Assembly: GCF_029255285.1 (NCBI RefSeq)
Contig: NZ_JAPUVI010000088.1
Span: forward strand, 1 to 64,000
DNA from: Accumulibacter sp.
Lineage (GTDB): Bacteria; Pseudomonadota; Gammaproteobacteria; Burkholderiales; Rhodocyclaceae
Length of the DNA stretch: 64,000 nt
Direction of reading: 5' to 3'
Shown here: positions 48,851 through 58,849 of the stretch, piece by piece
Layout of the letters: each line of letters opens with the position of its first letter
Position numbering within the stretch: position 1 is the stretch's first letter
Made by a program: the position numbers and the translations under genes
The notes under the pieces: model-generated
What the model was told of the DNA's origin: nothing
The model's database searches: none
The model's input: the letters and a program-made list of their open reading frames with translations, nothing else

Positions 48851-51800
48851 CGCCGCCCAATCTCTCCGAATGGGCGCTGCGCCACCGCTCGCTGATCGGC
48901 TACCTGATCGTCGTGCTGATGGTGGCCGGCGTTCTGGCCTATTTCAAGCTCGGGCGGGCCGAGGATCCCGATTTCACCTTCAAGGCGATGGTGGTACGCA
49001 GCCTGTGGCCAGGCGCGACGGCACAGGAGGTGCAACTGCAGGTCACCGAGCGCATCGAAAGACGCCTGCAGGATGTGCCCTGGGTCGACGTCCTGCGCTC
49101 GCAGACGCGGCCTGGCGAATCGCTGATCACTGTCCTGCTCAAGGACTATACGCCGAAGAAGCAGGTTCCCGAAGCCTGGTACCAGGTGCGCAAGAAGATC
49201 GGCGACATGCGCCATACGCTGCCGCAGGGGGTGCTCGGCCCTTTCATCAACGATGAGTTCGGCGACACCTTCATCACCATCTACGCGCTGACCGGCGACG
49301 GTTTCGACCTCGCCAGGCTGCGTCACGAAGCCGATCGCATCGGCCGCGAACTGCGTCAATTGCCGGATGTCAAGAAGATCGAGCTCTTCGGCGTGCAAGA
49401 CGAGAAGATCTACATCGAGGTATCGCACGCCAAGCTGGCGACGCTGGGGCTCAGCCCACTGGCGATCATCGACGCCCTGCAGAAGCAGAACGCGATGACT
49501 CCGTCGGGTTTCTACGAGACGCCGTCCGACCGGGTGCGGATTCGCGTTTCGGGCGACTTCGAATCGCCGGCAAGTATTCGCGAAATCGGTATTCAGGCCG
49601 GTGGCCGTCTGTTCCGTCTGGGAGACATTGCCACCGTCGAGCGCGGTTTCGCCGATCCACCGACGCCGCGCATGCGGGTTCAGGGTCAGGACGCGATCGG
49701 CATCGGCATCGCCATGAACAAGGGGGGCGACGTCATTCGCCTGGGCGACCGACTGCATGCCGAAGTCAAGCGCCTGCAGCAGCATCTGCCGTTGGGAATC
49801 GACCTGCACGTCGTCGCTGACCAGCCGCAGATCGTACGCCAGTCGATGAATCTGTTCATGTCGTCGCTCGCCGAAGCGGTGGTGATCGTTCTTGCCGTGT
49901 CGTTCATCAGTCTCGGACTGCGCACCGGCGCCGTCGTCGCGCTGTCGATTCCGCTCGTCCTGGCGATCACTTTTCTTCTGATGTATGCCTTCAACATCGA
50001 TCTGCAGCGTATTTCGCTGGGTGCGCTGGTGATTTCGCTCGGCCTGCTGGTCGACGACGCGATCATCGCCGTCGAGATGATGGTGGTGAAGATGGAACAG
50101 GGCTGGGACCGCTTTCGCGCAGCGACCTTCGCCTACACCTCGACGGCTTTTCCGATGCTCACCGGCACGCTGATCACGGCCGTTGGGTTCATGCCGGTGG
50201 GCCTCGCCAAGTCGGGTGCCGGCGAGTACACGTTTTCGATTTTCGCCGTCGTCAGCATCGCGCTAATCGTCTCCTGGGTGGTTGCTGTGGTGTTCACTCC
50301 CTACCTCGGCTATCTCGTTCTCGACTCCGGCAAGCTGCAGCGCAAGGCGCAGCAGCACGGCGACGACCTTTATCAGACGCCCTTCTACCGCCAAGTGCGG
50401 GGCAGCGTCGAATGGTGCCTGCGACATCGCTGGCTGGTCATCGTCGCGACGCTGATCGCATTTGCCATCGCGCTGGCCGGACTGGTGCTGGGCGTGCAGA
50501 AACAGTTTTTTCCGGCGGCGAGCCGGCCCGAACTTCTGGTCGACCTGTGGCTGGCCAACGGCTCGTCGCTGAAAGCGACCGAGGCGCAGGCGAGGAAGGT
50601 CGAGGCGCTGCTCAGCCAACCCGAGATGCAGCGCTCGATCCGCTATTACGCGAGCTATCTCGGTAACGGCAGTCCGCGTTTCTATCTGCCGCTCGACCAG
50701 CAGTTGTTCAACGACGGCTTTGCGCAGTTCGTCATCACGACGCAGGACATCGACGCGCGCGAGGATCTCAAGCGCCGCCTCGAACAGCGTTTCGCTGATG
50801 CCGATGGTGAGTGGAGCGGCTTGCGGACGCGAGTCCTGCGTCTGGAAAACGGGCCGCCGGTCGGTTTTCCGGTCCTCTTTCGCGTTTCCGGCGACGATCT
50901 CGGCGAGTTGCGGCGGGTTGCCGCAGAAGTGGCGGCGGTAATGCGCACGCACCCGTACCTCAGGGAGGTCAACTTCGACTGGAACGAACTGGGCAAGACG
51001 ATCCGCATCGACATCGACCAGGATCGCGCGCGTGCACTCGGCATCAGCTCGCAGGAACTCTCGGCTTTCCTCAATTCGATGCTCAACGGCGTCACCGTCA
51101 CGCAAATGCGTGAAGGCGACCAACTGATCGACGTCGTGGCGCGCGCCCCCGGAGACGAGCGGGCGCGCATCTCCGCCCTGGCCGACATCAACATCCACAC
51201 TGCCAGCGGACGTTACGTGCCGCTCGAGCAGTTGGCGAAGATCCGCTACGAACTCGAGGAGCCGGTGATCGCCAGCCGCAACCGTTTGCCGACCGTCACT
51301 GTGCGGGCCGACATTCGCGACGGCATTCAGGCGCCGGCGGCGACGGCGCAGATCGAGCCCTTGCTCGAAGCGCTGCGCGCACGACTGCCAGCCGGCTTCC
51401 GCATCGAAGCCGGCGGTGCCACCGAGGAATCGGCGAAAGGCGAGAATTCGATCAAGGCGGTGATGCCGCTGATGCTGGTCAGCGTCGTCACCCTGCTCAT
51501 GATCCAGTTGCAGAACGTCGGCCGTACGCTGCTCGTGTTGCTCACGGCACCGCTCGGTCTGATCGGCGTTTCGCTGGCGCTGCTGATTTTCAAGGTGCCA
51601 TTCGGTTTCGTCGCCAATCTGGGCGTCATCGCCTTGTCGGGAATGATCATGCGCAACTCGGTGATTCTTGTCGACCAGATAGAACAGGACGAGAAAGCCG
51701 GCAAGCCGGCCTGGGAAGCGGTCGTCGGCTCGACCGTGCGGCGCTTCCGGCCAATCATGCTGACCGCCGCGGCGGCGATTCTGGCGATGATTCCACTCAC

Positions 51801-51960
51801 CCGCAGTGTCTTCTGGGGACCGATGGCGGTGGCCATCATGGGCGGGCTGGTGGTCGCCACGCTGCTGACACTCGTTTTCCTGCCGGCGCTCTATGCCGCC
51901 TGCTACCGCGTGAAGCCGGCAGCGAACGGGCATCCGACGCGAAGTGGCGATCCAACTTGA
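48847..51960 (+). CDS. RND-family multidrug efflux permease
   Basis: 1037 aa. A proton-driven efflux pump of the hydrophobe/amphiphile (HAE1) branch. The first helix is followed by GRAEDPDFTFKAMVVRSLWPGATAQEVQLQVTERIE, typical of a VmeI/YegN-like subgroup. TM4 carries the proton-relay DD pair in SLGLLVDDAIIAVEMMVVKMEQG. A second set of helices ends with MIMRNSVILVDQIEQD and FWGPMAVAIMGGLVVATLLTLVFLPALYA. The length is standard. It overlaps the adaptor by four bases. Substrates are unknown. Confidence 0.94.
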   Translation: MTPPNLSEWALRHRSLIGYLIVVLMVAGVLAYFKLGRAEDPDFTFKAMVVRSLWPGATAQEVQLQVTERIERRLQDVPWVDVLRSQTRPGESLITVLLKDYTPKKQVPEAWYQVRKKIGDMRHTLPQGVLGPFINDEFGDTFITIYALTGDGFDLARLRHEADRIGRELRQLPDVKKIELFGVQDEKIYIEVSHAKLATLGLSPLAIIDALQKQNAMTPSGFYETPSDRVRIRVSGDFESPASIREIGIQAGGRLFRLGDIATVERGFADPPTPRMRVQGQDAIGIGIAMNKGGDVIRLGDRLHAEVKRLQQHLPLGIDLHVVADQPQIVRQSMNLFMSSLAEAVVIVLAVSFISLGLRTGAVVALSIPLVLAITFLLMYAFNIDLQRISLGALVISLGLLVDDAIIAVEMMVVKMEQGWDRFRAATFAYTSTAFPMLTGTLITAVGFMPVGLAKSGAGEYTFSIFAVVSIALIVSWVVAVVFTPYLGYLVLDSGKLQRKAQQHGDDLYQTPFYRQVRGSVEWCLRHRWLVIVATLIAFAIALAGLVLGVQKQFFPAASRPELLVDLWLANGSSLKATEAQARKVEALLSQPEMQRSIRYYASYLGNGSPRFYLPLDQQLFNDGFAQFVITTQDIDAREDLKRRLEQRFADADGEWSGLRTRVLRLENGPPVGFPVLFRVSGDDLGELRRVAAEVAAVMRTHPYLREVNFDWNELGKTIRIDIDQDRARALGISSQELSAFLNSMLNGVTVTQMREGDQLIDVVARAPGDERARISALADINIHTASGRYVPLEQLAKIRYELEEPVIASRNRLPTVTVRADIRDGIQAPAATAQIEPLLEALRARLPAGFRIEAGGATEESAKGENSIKAVMPLMLVSVVTLLMIQLQNVGRTLLVLLTAPLGLIGVSLALLIFKVPFGFVANLGVIALSGMIMRNSVILVDQIEQDEKAGKPAWEAVVGSTVRRFRPIMLTAAAAILAMIPLTRSVFWGPMAVAIMGGLVVATLLTLVFLPALYAACYRVKPAANGHPTRSGDPT

Positions 51961-52021
51961 AACCACAGTGCGTCTAGGGTAGTTTGACCGCTTCGTCAGG
52001 CAGCGGCGTGAGGGGAAGAGG

Positions 52022-53710
52022 ATGCCAACGCAGTCAGTTCAGCGTGCGGAATGGCCCGCGTCGGATCAACTCGAGTTGATCCAGCGCATCGGCCGCATCG
52101 GTTACTGGGAGTTCCTGCCGGACTCCGGCGAACTTAGGCTGCCGCCCTTGTCGCGCGAATTGCTGGGCTGCATCGTCGACTCGCCGAGTCTGGCTGGCCT
52201 GCCTTTCTGCGATCTGATGCCGGAAGGCGAGTGGCGGCGCTTTGCGGCAACGCTGAAAATCGCCGTCGAGCAGCGGCTGCCCTTGGAACTGGAACTGCGC
52301 CTGGCGCACGGTCTCGACGGTGGCGCCAGCCTCCTGATGCGCGGCACGCCAGTCGCTACCGGCGACGGCGCGGCACGCTATGCGGGGACCTTCCAGGATG
52401 TCAGTAGCGAGCGGCGTGCCGAAACTACCCGTCAGGAAGTGATCAACCAGCTTCACGCCCTGCTCGCCAGCCTGCGTGTCGGAGTGACGGTGTTCGATCA
52501 GGATCTGCGCCTGCTGTTCTGGAACCAGCAAATCTGCGAAATCATCGGCCTGCCACGCGAAGCCGTCTACAAGTATGTGCGCTTCGAGGATCTGATTCGC
52601 TATCCGGCCGAACGCGGTGAATACGGCCCGGGGGATCCGGCACAACTGGTACGCGAGCGCGTCGATCTGGCTCGGCGCTTCGAGCCGCATCGCTTCGAGC
52701 GTCTGGCGCGCGACGGCCGTGTCCTGCTGGTGGAGGGCTATCCGTTCGGCCTCGGCGGCGAAGTCTCCGGTTTCATCACGACTTATTCCGACATCACAGA
52801 CCAGAAGCGTGTCGAGGAAAAACTGCTGCGCCAGAACAACGTGCTGTCCACCATCATCGAGCACTTCCCCGGTGCGATCTCGCTGTTCGACGCCGACCTT
52901 CGTCTGGCGGCGCACAACGATCAATTCAAACAGCTTCTCGAACTTCCCGAAACGCTTTTCGAGAAAGCCGATCTGCATTTCGAAGACTTCATTCGCTACA
53001 ACGCCCAGCGTGGTGAGTACGGGCAAGGCGATATCGAACAGCAGGTGGCGACGATCGTCGACCGGGCGCGTAACTTCAAACCGCACAAGATCGAACGTGT
53101 GCGCCCCAATGGCACCGCTTTGGAGATTCGCGGCATGCCGCTACCGGGCGGCGGATTCGTCACCATCTACATCGACGTCACCGAGCGCCGGCGTGCCGAG
53201 GAGCGGATTCGGGTGATGGCTTTGCAGGACGCGCTGACCGGGCTGCCCAACCGCCTCAAGCTCAACGAGATGGTCGAGCAGGCGCTGGAACGTGCGGCGG
53301 CCGGCCGGCAGGCCATGGCCCTGCTATTTCTCGACCTCGACGGGTTCAAGAAGGTCAATGACAGTCTCGGCCACGATGCCGGCGACGAGCTTTTGAAGCA
53401 GGTGGCGGCAACGCTGAACGCCACGGTGCGGCAAACCGACATCGTGGCGCGGCTGGGCGGTGACGAGTTCGTGATCCTGCTGCACGATGTCGTCAGCGAT
53501 AAGATTCCCGGTACGATCGCCGAAGGGATCGTGCGTACCCTGGCGCAGCCATTCGCTCTGCGCCAGGGCGAAGCGCGGATCGGCGTCTCGGTTGGCATCG
53601 CCCTGTATCCTCAGCACGGCAACACGCGTGAGGTGCTGCTCAAGGCCGCCGACGAGGCGATGTACGCCGCCAAACAGGCGGGCCGCGGCGCCTGGCGGCG
53701 GGCGAGCTGA
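52022..53710 (+). CDS. Diguanylate cyclase with PAS domains
   Basis: 562 aa, no membrane segment. Three PAS-like regions: about 15-130, then a PAS with the phrase FWNQQICEIIGLPREAVYKYVRFEDLIRYPAERGEYGPGD (about 145-265) and a close relative (about 275-390) with DFIRYNAQRGEYGQGD, which look like a duplicated PAS-7-type unit. A GGDEF domain follows (about 395-560) with the intact signature RLGGDEF and an inhibitory-site RQTD five residues before it. No EAL domain. It makes c-di-GMP in response to an unknown signal. It ends eight bases before the convergent msbA stop. Confidence 0.92.
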   Translation: MPTQSVQRAEWPASDQLELIQRIGRIGYWEFLPDSGELRLPPLSRELLGCIVDSPSLAGLPFCDLMPEGEWRRFAATLKIAVEQRLPLELELRLAHGLDGGASLLMRGTPVATGDGAARYAGTFQDVSSERRAETTRQEVINQLHALLASLRVGVTVFDQDLRLLFWNQQICEIIGLPREAVYKYVRFEDLIRYPAERGEYGPGDPAQLVRERVDLARRFEPHRFERLARDGRVLLVEGYPFGLGGEVSGFITTYSDITDQKRVEEKLLRQNNVLSTIIEHFPGAISLFDADLRLAAHNDQFKQLLELPETLFEKADLHFEDFIRYNAQRGEYGQGDIEQQVATIVDRARNFKPHKIERVRPNGTALEIRGMPLPGGGFVTIYIDVTERRRAEERIRVMALQDALTGLPNRLKLNEMVEQALERAAAGRQAMALLFLDLDGFKKVNDSLGHDAGDELLKQVAATLNATVRQTDIVARLGGDEFVILLHDVVSDKIPGTIAEGIVRTLAQPFALRQGEARIGVSVGIALYPQHGNTREVLLKAADEAMYAAKQAGRGAWRRAS

Positions 53711-53718
53711 GACAGGTC

Positions 53719-55533
53719 TCAGACCACCGCGATCGGCGCTGTGTCGGCAGATGGCTCGCGGAATTGCATCGCGTACAAGCGCGCATAGTGACCGTTGCGG
53801 GCCAGCAGTTCGGCGTGACTGCCTCGTTCGACGATGCTTCCCTGTTCCATGACCAGGATCAGGTCCGCCTTTTCGACGGTCGACAGGCGATGGGCGATGA
53901 CCAGTGTTGTCCGGCCAGCGATTACCCGATCCAGCGCGCTGTGGATGTGACGCTCCGATTCGCTGTCGAGCGCTGAAGTCGCCTCGTCGAGAATCAGGAT
54001 TGGCGCGTCCTTGAGCAAGGCCCGCGCGATGGCCAGGCGCTGACGTTGCCCACCCGAGAGCAGTACGCCGTTTTCGCCGACCAGTGTTTCGAAGCCGTCC
54101 GGGAGCTGGTCGATGAATTCACGCGCGCATGCCGCCTCGGCCGCCTGCTCGACGGCCGCGCGTGGCGCCGCAGCCAAATCTCCATAGGCGATGTTGGCGG
54201 CCACGGTGTCGTTGAAGAGGACCACCTGCTGCGTCACGAGGGCGATTTGGCGACGCAGATTGCGCAAGGTGTAGTCGCTGACGTCGACGCCATCGATCAA
54301 GATTCGACCACAGTCGTGCTGGTAGAAGCGGGGAACCAGGCTGGCCAAGGTGGACTTGCCGCTTCCCGAGCGGCCGACCAGCGCGACCATCTGTCCGGGC
54401 TCGGCCGTAAAACTGACGTTGTCGAGCACGCGCTGGGTATGGTCAGGATAGGTGAAAGACAGGTTCTGGACCGCCAGATGGCCGGCGACACGGTCCTTTT
54501 CGACGCGGCCATGATCCGGTTCCGGCGCTTCGTCCAACTGGGAAAAAATGCTCTCGGCACCCGCCAGGCCCTTCTGAATCGTCGCGCTGACCTCTGAGAG
54601 CTGGCGAATGGGCTTGGGAAGCATGCCGGCGGCGGTAAGGTAGGCGACCAGATCGCCGGCCGATGCTTCGCCACGTAGCAGGAGAACCAGTACCAGTACC
54701 ACCGCCATGGCTGAGAAAGTGACGAGTTGCAGCGCCGGCGTGTAGCTCGCCGCGGTTTTGACCATGCGCAACTGTTTGGCCTTGTTCTCCGCACTTGCCG
54801 TGCGGAAACGCGCCGCCTCATAGTCCTCGCCGCCGAAACTGCGCACCACCCGGTAGCCCTGAATGGTTTCCGACGCGACGTGCGTCAGGTCGCCCATCGT
54901 CTCCTGGATTTTCCGGCTCTGCCGACGAAACTTTCGGCTGGCGTGGCTCACCATGACGCCGATGACGGGCAGGATGGCCACCATCACCAGGGTCAGTTGC
55001 CAGTTCATCCAGAGCAGATAGCCGAACAGGAAAAGAACCGACATCCCCTCTCGGATGACGACCTTTATCGCTTCGGTGGCGGCGCCGGTAACCATCGTCA
55101 CGTCGTAGGTGATGCGCGAGATCAGATGCCCCGAACTGTGCTGGTCGAAGTAGACGTTGGGCAGGCGCAGCAAACTGTCGAAAAGCGCGCGCCGCAAATC
55201 GTCGATCAGGCCCAGCGAGACCTTCGCCAGATAGTAGTTGCCAAGAAAGGAACCCGTTCCTTGCCAGGTGACGACAACGATCAGAAGCAAGGGCACAGCG
55301 TAGATCAGGTCAAGTCCGCCGACCAGAGGAACGGTACGCGGCGTCAGGCCGTTGGCCGCATTCAGTCCATCGACGAAGTACTTCAGAATTCCCGCCATCA
55401 TGGGCTGCGACGAGGCGAAGATAACGTAGCCCAGCAGGCTGACGGCAAAGGCGCCGGCCAGTGGCCGTAGATAGCCGAGCAGCCGCAGATAGATGCGCAA
55501 TGAAGAAACGCGAGGAGAGCTGGCGGGTGGCAT
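53719..55533 (-). CDS. msbA: Lipid A/phospholipid exporter MsbA
   Basis: 604 aa. Half-size ABC transporter that flips lipid A core from the inner to the outer leaflet. Six membrane helices (about 20-320), then a nucleotide-binding domain with GRSGSGKST (Walker A), LSGGQRQRLAIARAL (signature), LILDEATSALD (Walker B) and IAHRLST (H-loop). The start at 55533 was chosen because the upstream frame is low in complexity. It has a GAG-containing site just before. The length is close to the usual 580-600. Confidence 0.93.
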   Translation of the reverse strand: MPPASSPRVSSLRIYLRLLGYLRPLAGAFAVSLLGYVIFASSQPMMAGILKYFVDGLNAANGLTPRTVPLVGGLDLIYAVPLLLIVVVTWQGTGSFLGNYYLAKVSLGLIDDLRRALFDSLLRLPNVYFDQHSSGHLISRITYDVTMVTGAATEAIKVVIREGMSVLFLFGYLLWMNWQLTLVMVAILPVIGVMVSHASRKFRRQSRKIQETMGDLTHVASETIQGYRVVRSFGGEDYEAARFRTASAENKAKQLRMVKTAASYTPALQLVTFSAMAVVLVLVLLLRGEASAGDLVAYLTAAGMLPKPIRQLSEVSATIQKGLAGAESIFSQLDEAPEPDHGRVEKDRVAGHLAVQNLSFTYPDHTQRVLDNVSFTAEPGQMVALVGRSGSGKSTLASLVPRFYQHDCGRILIDGVDVSDYTLRNLRRQIALVTQQVVLFNDTVAANIAYGDLAAAPRAAVEQAAEAACAREFIDQLPDGFETLVGENGVLLSGGQRQRLAIARALLKDAPILILDEATSALDSESERHIHSALDRVIAGRTTLVIAHRLSTVEKADLILVMEQGSIVERGSHAELLARNGHYARLYAMQFREPSADTAPIAVV

Positions 55534-55789
55534 TCTCGAGCGGGTTGGGCCGAACGTTTGGGGCCCGAGTTTATCACGCTGGCGCCGCCGGCCAGGCGAC
55601 GCAGGTGGCTGGCTTAGCCGGAGCGGATGCTTGGCCGGCTGGTGCGCGAGCGGCGAGGCGCCATTCGGATCTCCTTCGCGCGACCGCAATGGCCGCGGGC
55701 AGCCGCACCGGAGGCATCCTTTTCGCCGCTTGGCGACATGTGGGTCATTTCCAGGGTCAGCCAGCTTGACCCGGTGTGCGACGGACGTT

Positions 55790-55981
55790 TCAGTCGAGTT
55801 CTACCGGCGCTCCTTCGTAATATTCAGCTTCCGTGCTCCGGGCGACGGCAGGCGCCGAAGCGAGCTTCGTCTGGAAACTCCCGATCACTCCGAAGGCCGC
55901 CAGCAGCGCCCTGCCTTCCTCATCTTGGGGCTCGATGCGCAGTGCGCAAGCGTCGCCTTCCACCACCATCATCACTTTCAT
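55790..55981 (-). CDS. Small protein, unknown function
   Basis: 63 aa. A GGAGG five bases before the ATG at 55981 decides the start. The protein (MKVMMVVEGDACALRIEPQD, then EEGRALLAAFGVIGSFQTKL and an acidic end) alternates hydrophobic strands and a helix and looks like a folded cytoplasmic protein. It has no signal peptide or recognised motif. It stands alone between msbA and mrcA. The rest of 55534-56304 (770 bases) holds no other supported gene. Confidence 0.6.
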   Translation of the reverse strand: MKVMMVVEGDACALRIEPQDEEGRALLAAFGVIGSFQTKLASAPAVARSTEAEYYEGAPVELD

Positions 55982-56275
55982 TTCAGCCTCCATGTGCGCC
56001 CGACTAGCGCGTCGAGCAGACGGAAAAGATCAACAGCGCCTTGTCATTCGGCCCGGCGTCCGCTGTTTACGTCAGGGTCGAGGGCCAGCAGTCGCAAACG
56101 AACCGATGACCTCTGAGGCAAAGTATCGGCATCATTCTCGGGCGCCGAAAGGAATTAGTGCACAGTCCGCCGCTCTCCCGGCGGGTGCTTGGGAAGGTAC
56201 CGCGCTTGGCCTGTCCTCGTGCGAAGAAATCCGGCCAAGCGGTTGAGCGCGAGTCGCGCTACCCGGGCAGTGCGG

Positions 56276-56301
56276 CGGCTTAGTTGATAGGAGCTAAGCC
56301 G
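56276..56301 (-). terminator. Hairpin after mrcA, possible terminator
   Basis: A perfect 8-bp stem CGGCTTAG/CTAAGCCG with a 10-base loop begins four bases after the mrcA stop on the minus strand. No T-run follows, so termination would be weak or the hairpin may protect the 3' end. Confidence 0.4.
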
Positions 56302-56304
56302 TCC

Positions 56305-58668
56305 TCAGTCCTCGGGCTTGAGGCTGTCGTCGAGTGGCGGCGGCGCTTCCAGTTCGGCTGGCGCGTTCTCCTGGTAGAACACTTCCTCGGCCGGGCCCTT
56401 GCCCGGGCTCGGCGAGGTGACCGTCACGAGGCCCTCGGGGGCTGGGAGAAACGACTCTGGAACGTCCTTCAGTACCTTGGCCATGTAGGCGATCCAGGTC
56501 GGCAGAGCGGCCGTGCCGCCAGTTTCGCCGGCGCCCAGGTTCTTCGGTTGGTCGTAGCCGATCCACGAGCAGCCGACGACCGTCTGCTGGTAGCCACAAA
56601 ACCAGGCGTCTACATGTTCGTTGGTGGTTCCCGTCTTGCCAGCGAGGTCCTTTCGCTTGAGTGTCGCCGAGGCACGCGCGGCCGTACCGTAGAGGGTGAC
56701 GTCGCGCAGCATGCTGTCCATCAGGTAGGCGTTCCGCGGGTCGATCGCGCGCAGCGTTTCGTCGCCGGCGGTGATGGGTTCGGCCCGCGCCAGCACCTGC
56801 CTTTTGTCGTCCTGGATCTCGCTGACGATGTACGGCCGAACGCGGTAACCGCCATTGGCGAAAACGGCGTAGGCCGTGACCATTTGCCATGGCGTGACCG
56901 ATCCCGCACCGAGCGCCATCGTCAAGTAAGGCGGGTGCCTCTGGGCGTCAAACCCGAAGCGCGTGACGTAGTCCTGCACGAAGCGCACGCCACTCGCTTG
57001 GAGAAGGCGAATCGAGACCATGTTCTTTGACTTCGCCAGCGCGGTGCGCATGCGCATCGGACCTTCGTACTTGCCGTCGTAGTTCTTGGGCTCCCAGGCC
57101 TGGCTGCCGGTGATCGCCGAGGGAAAGCTGATCGGCTCGTCGTTGATGACCGAGGCTGGCGTAAAGCCTTTTTCGAGCGCGCCGGAATAGATGAAAGGCT
57201 TGAAACTCGACCCCGGCTGCCGCCATGCCTGGGTGGCATGGTTGAACTGACTGTGATTGAAATCGAAACCGCCGACCAGCGCACGAATCGCACCGTCACG
57301 TGGGTCGGCGGCAATGAAGGCGGCCTCCGCTTCTGGCATCTGGACGATCCGCCAGCCGTTCTTTTCGTCACTCTGCAGGCGAATGATCGCTCCTCGGCGC
57401 AGCCTCTTGTTTGGTGGCGCCTTGTCGTCGATCATGCGGGCGGCAAACTTCAGACCGTCGCCGCTGATGGTGATGACTTCGCCACCACGCCGGTAGGCTC
57501 GAATCTTCTTGTTGTCGGCTTGCAGCACGATCGCCGGGTGCAGGTCTTCGGCATCCTGAAAGTCTTGCAGCAACTCGTCGAGGGCGTCGTCCTGCTCGGA
57601 CTTGATCCCGCTGATATCGACATAGGCCTCGGCGCCCCGGTAGCCATGCCTGCGGTCGTAGTCCATGACACCACGGCGCAAGGCGGCGTAGGCGGCCTGC
57701 TGGTCGTCCTTGAGGATCGTTGTGTAGACCCGCAAGCCACGCGTATACACGTCGTCGGGAAAGCGCTCGGCGGCGATCTGGCGCGCCATTTCAGTAACGA
57801 ACTCGGCGTGTACGGGGAACTCGCTGACCTCGCGCTTGATCACCAGCTGTTGCTGCAAGGCGGCTTCGTAGTGTTCGTCGCTGATGTAACCGAGCTCGTT
57901 CATGCGGCGCAGCACGTATTGCTGGCGGAGACGCGCGCGCTTGGGGTTGACCACCGGATTGTAGGCCGAGGGGGCTTTCGGCAGTCCGGCCAGCATGGCG
58001 GCCTCGGCGAGTGTCAACTCGGCGAGCGGCTTGCCGAAATAGGTCTGTGCGGCGGCGGCAAAGCCGTAAGCCCGCTGGCCGAGGAATATCTGGTTGATGT
58101 ACAGCTCGAGGATCTGGTCCTTGCTGAGACTGCTTTCGATCTTGAACGACAGAAGCGCTTCGTAGAGCTTGCGACTGTAGGTTTTTTCCGACGAAAGAAA
58201 GAAATTCTTGGCCACCTGCTGCGTAATCGTCGACGCCCCCTGGCGCTTGCCGCCACCCAGCAGGTTGGCGTGCAGGGCGCGCGCGACACCGAGGGCATCG
58301 ACCCCGCCATGTTGATAGAAACGTTCGTCTTCGGCCGCCAGAATCGCCTGTTTCATGATCGGCGGCACGTCTTGGATGTTGACTACGGCGCGCCGCTCTT
58401 CCCCGAACTCACCGATCAGATAGCCATCGGCGGTATAGACGCGCAAGGGCACTTTCGGACGATAGTCGGTCAGAATCTCCAGAGACGGCAGGTTCGGGTA
58501 AGTCAGGCTGAGTACCACCGCCGCCAGGGCAATGGCGATCGCCAGAAGGCCGACGGCAATAACGATCGGATAGAGGAACCAGCGAAGAGCGGTAGGCAAC
58601 AGGTCGTCCGGCAGAAGAATCAGAATGCCGGGTATTATATTAGTGCCGCGGCGGAAAGGCGCGAACAT
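56305..58668 (-). CDS. mrcA: Penicillin-binding protein 1A
   Basis: 787 aa from the first ATG. Bifunctional peptidoglycan synthase anchored in the inner membrane. One membrane helix (about 28-55), then the glycosyltransferase domain with catalytic AAEDERFYQHGG and GASTITQQVAKNFFLS, an OB-like region (about 310-425), and the transpeptidase domain with GSSFKPF (active Ser), SKNM (SxN) and KTGTT. The first ATG may be too early: a TATAAT (58639-58634) lies inside the first 12 codons, and a TTG at 58599 would give 764 aa. It diverges from pilM, the usual order in beta- and gammaproteobacteria. Confidence 0.94.
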   Translation of the reverse strand: MFAPFRRGTNIIPGILILLPDDLLPTALRWFLYPIVIAVGLLAIAIALAAVVLSLTYPNLPSLEILTDYRPKVPLRVYTADGYLIGEFGEERRAVVNIQDVPPIMKQAILAAEDERFYQHGGVDALGVARALHANLLGGGKRQGASTITQQVAKNFFLSSEKTYSRKLYEALLSFKIESSLSKDQILELYINQIFLGQRAYGFAAAAQTYFGKPLAELTLAEAAMLAGLPKAPSAYNPVVNPKRARLRQQYVLRRMNELGYISDEHYEAALQQQLVIKREVSEFPVHAEFVTEMARQIAAERFPDDVYTRGLRVYTTILKDDQQAAYAALRRGVMDYDRRHGYRGAEAYVDISGIKSEQDDALDELLQDFQDAEDLHPAIVLQADNKKIRAYRRGGEVITISGDGLKFAARMIDDKAPPNKRLRRGAIIRLQSDEKNGWRIVQMPEAEAAFIAADPRDGAIRALVGGFDFNHSQFNHATQAWRQPGSSFKPFIYSGALEKGFTPASVINDEPISFPSAITGSQAWEPKNYDGKYEGPMRMRTALAKSKNMVSIRLLQASGVRFVQDYVTRFGFDAQRHPPYLTMALGAGSVTPWQMVTAYAVFANGGYRVRPYIVSEIQDDKRQVLARAEPITAGDETLRAIDPRNAYLMDSMLRDVTLYGTAARASATLKRKDLAGKTGTTNEHVDAWFCGYQQTVVGCSWIGYDQPKNLGAGETGGTAALPTWIAYMAKVLKDVPESFLPAPEGLVTVTSPSPGKGPAEEVFYQENAPAELEAPPPLDDSLKPED

Positions 58669-58849
58669 CCCGTGCCGCAGCGCCGTGTAGGCCCACTGTC
58701 GACGCCGCGCCTCACTGCCCTGTCAGCTCCGGTTAAGACCGGAGAAATAGCTTTACACGCCGGAAGCTTGTTGCTAGCATCTAAAGTAGAATATCTATAA
58801 GCACGCTAACTACAAATTATTGAAGGGTTTTTTGGCGAGAGGTGGCGAT

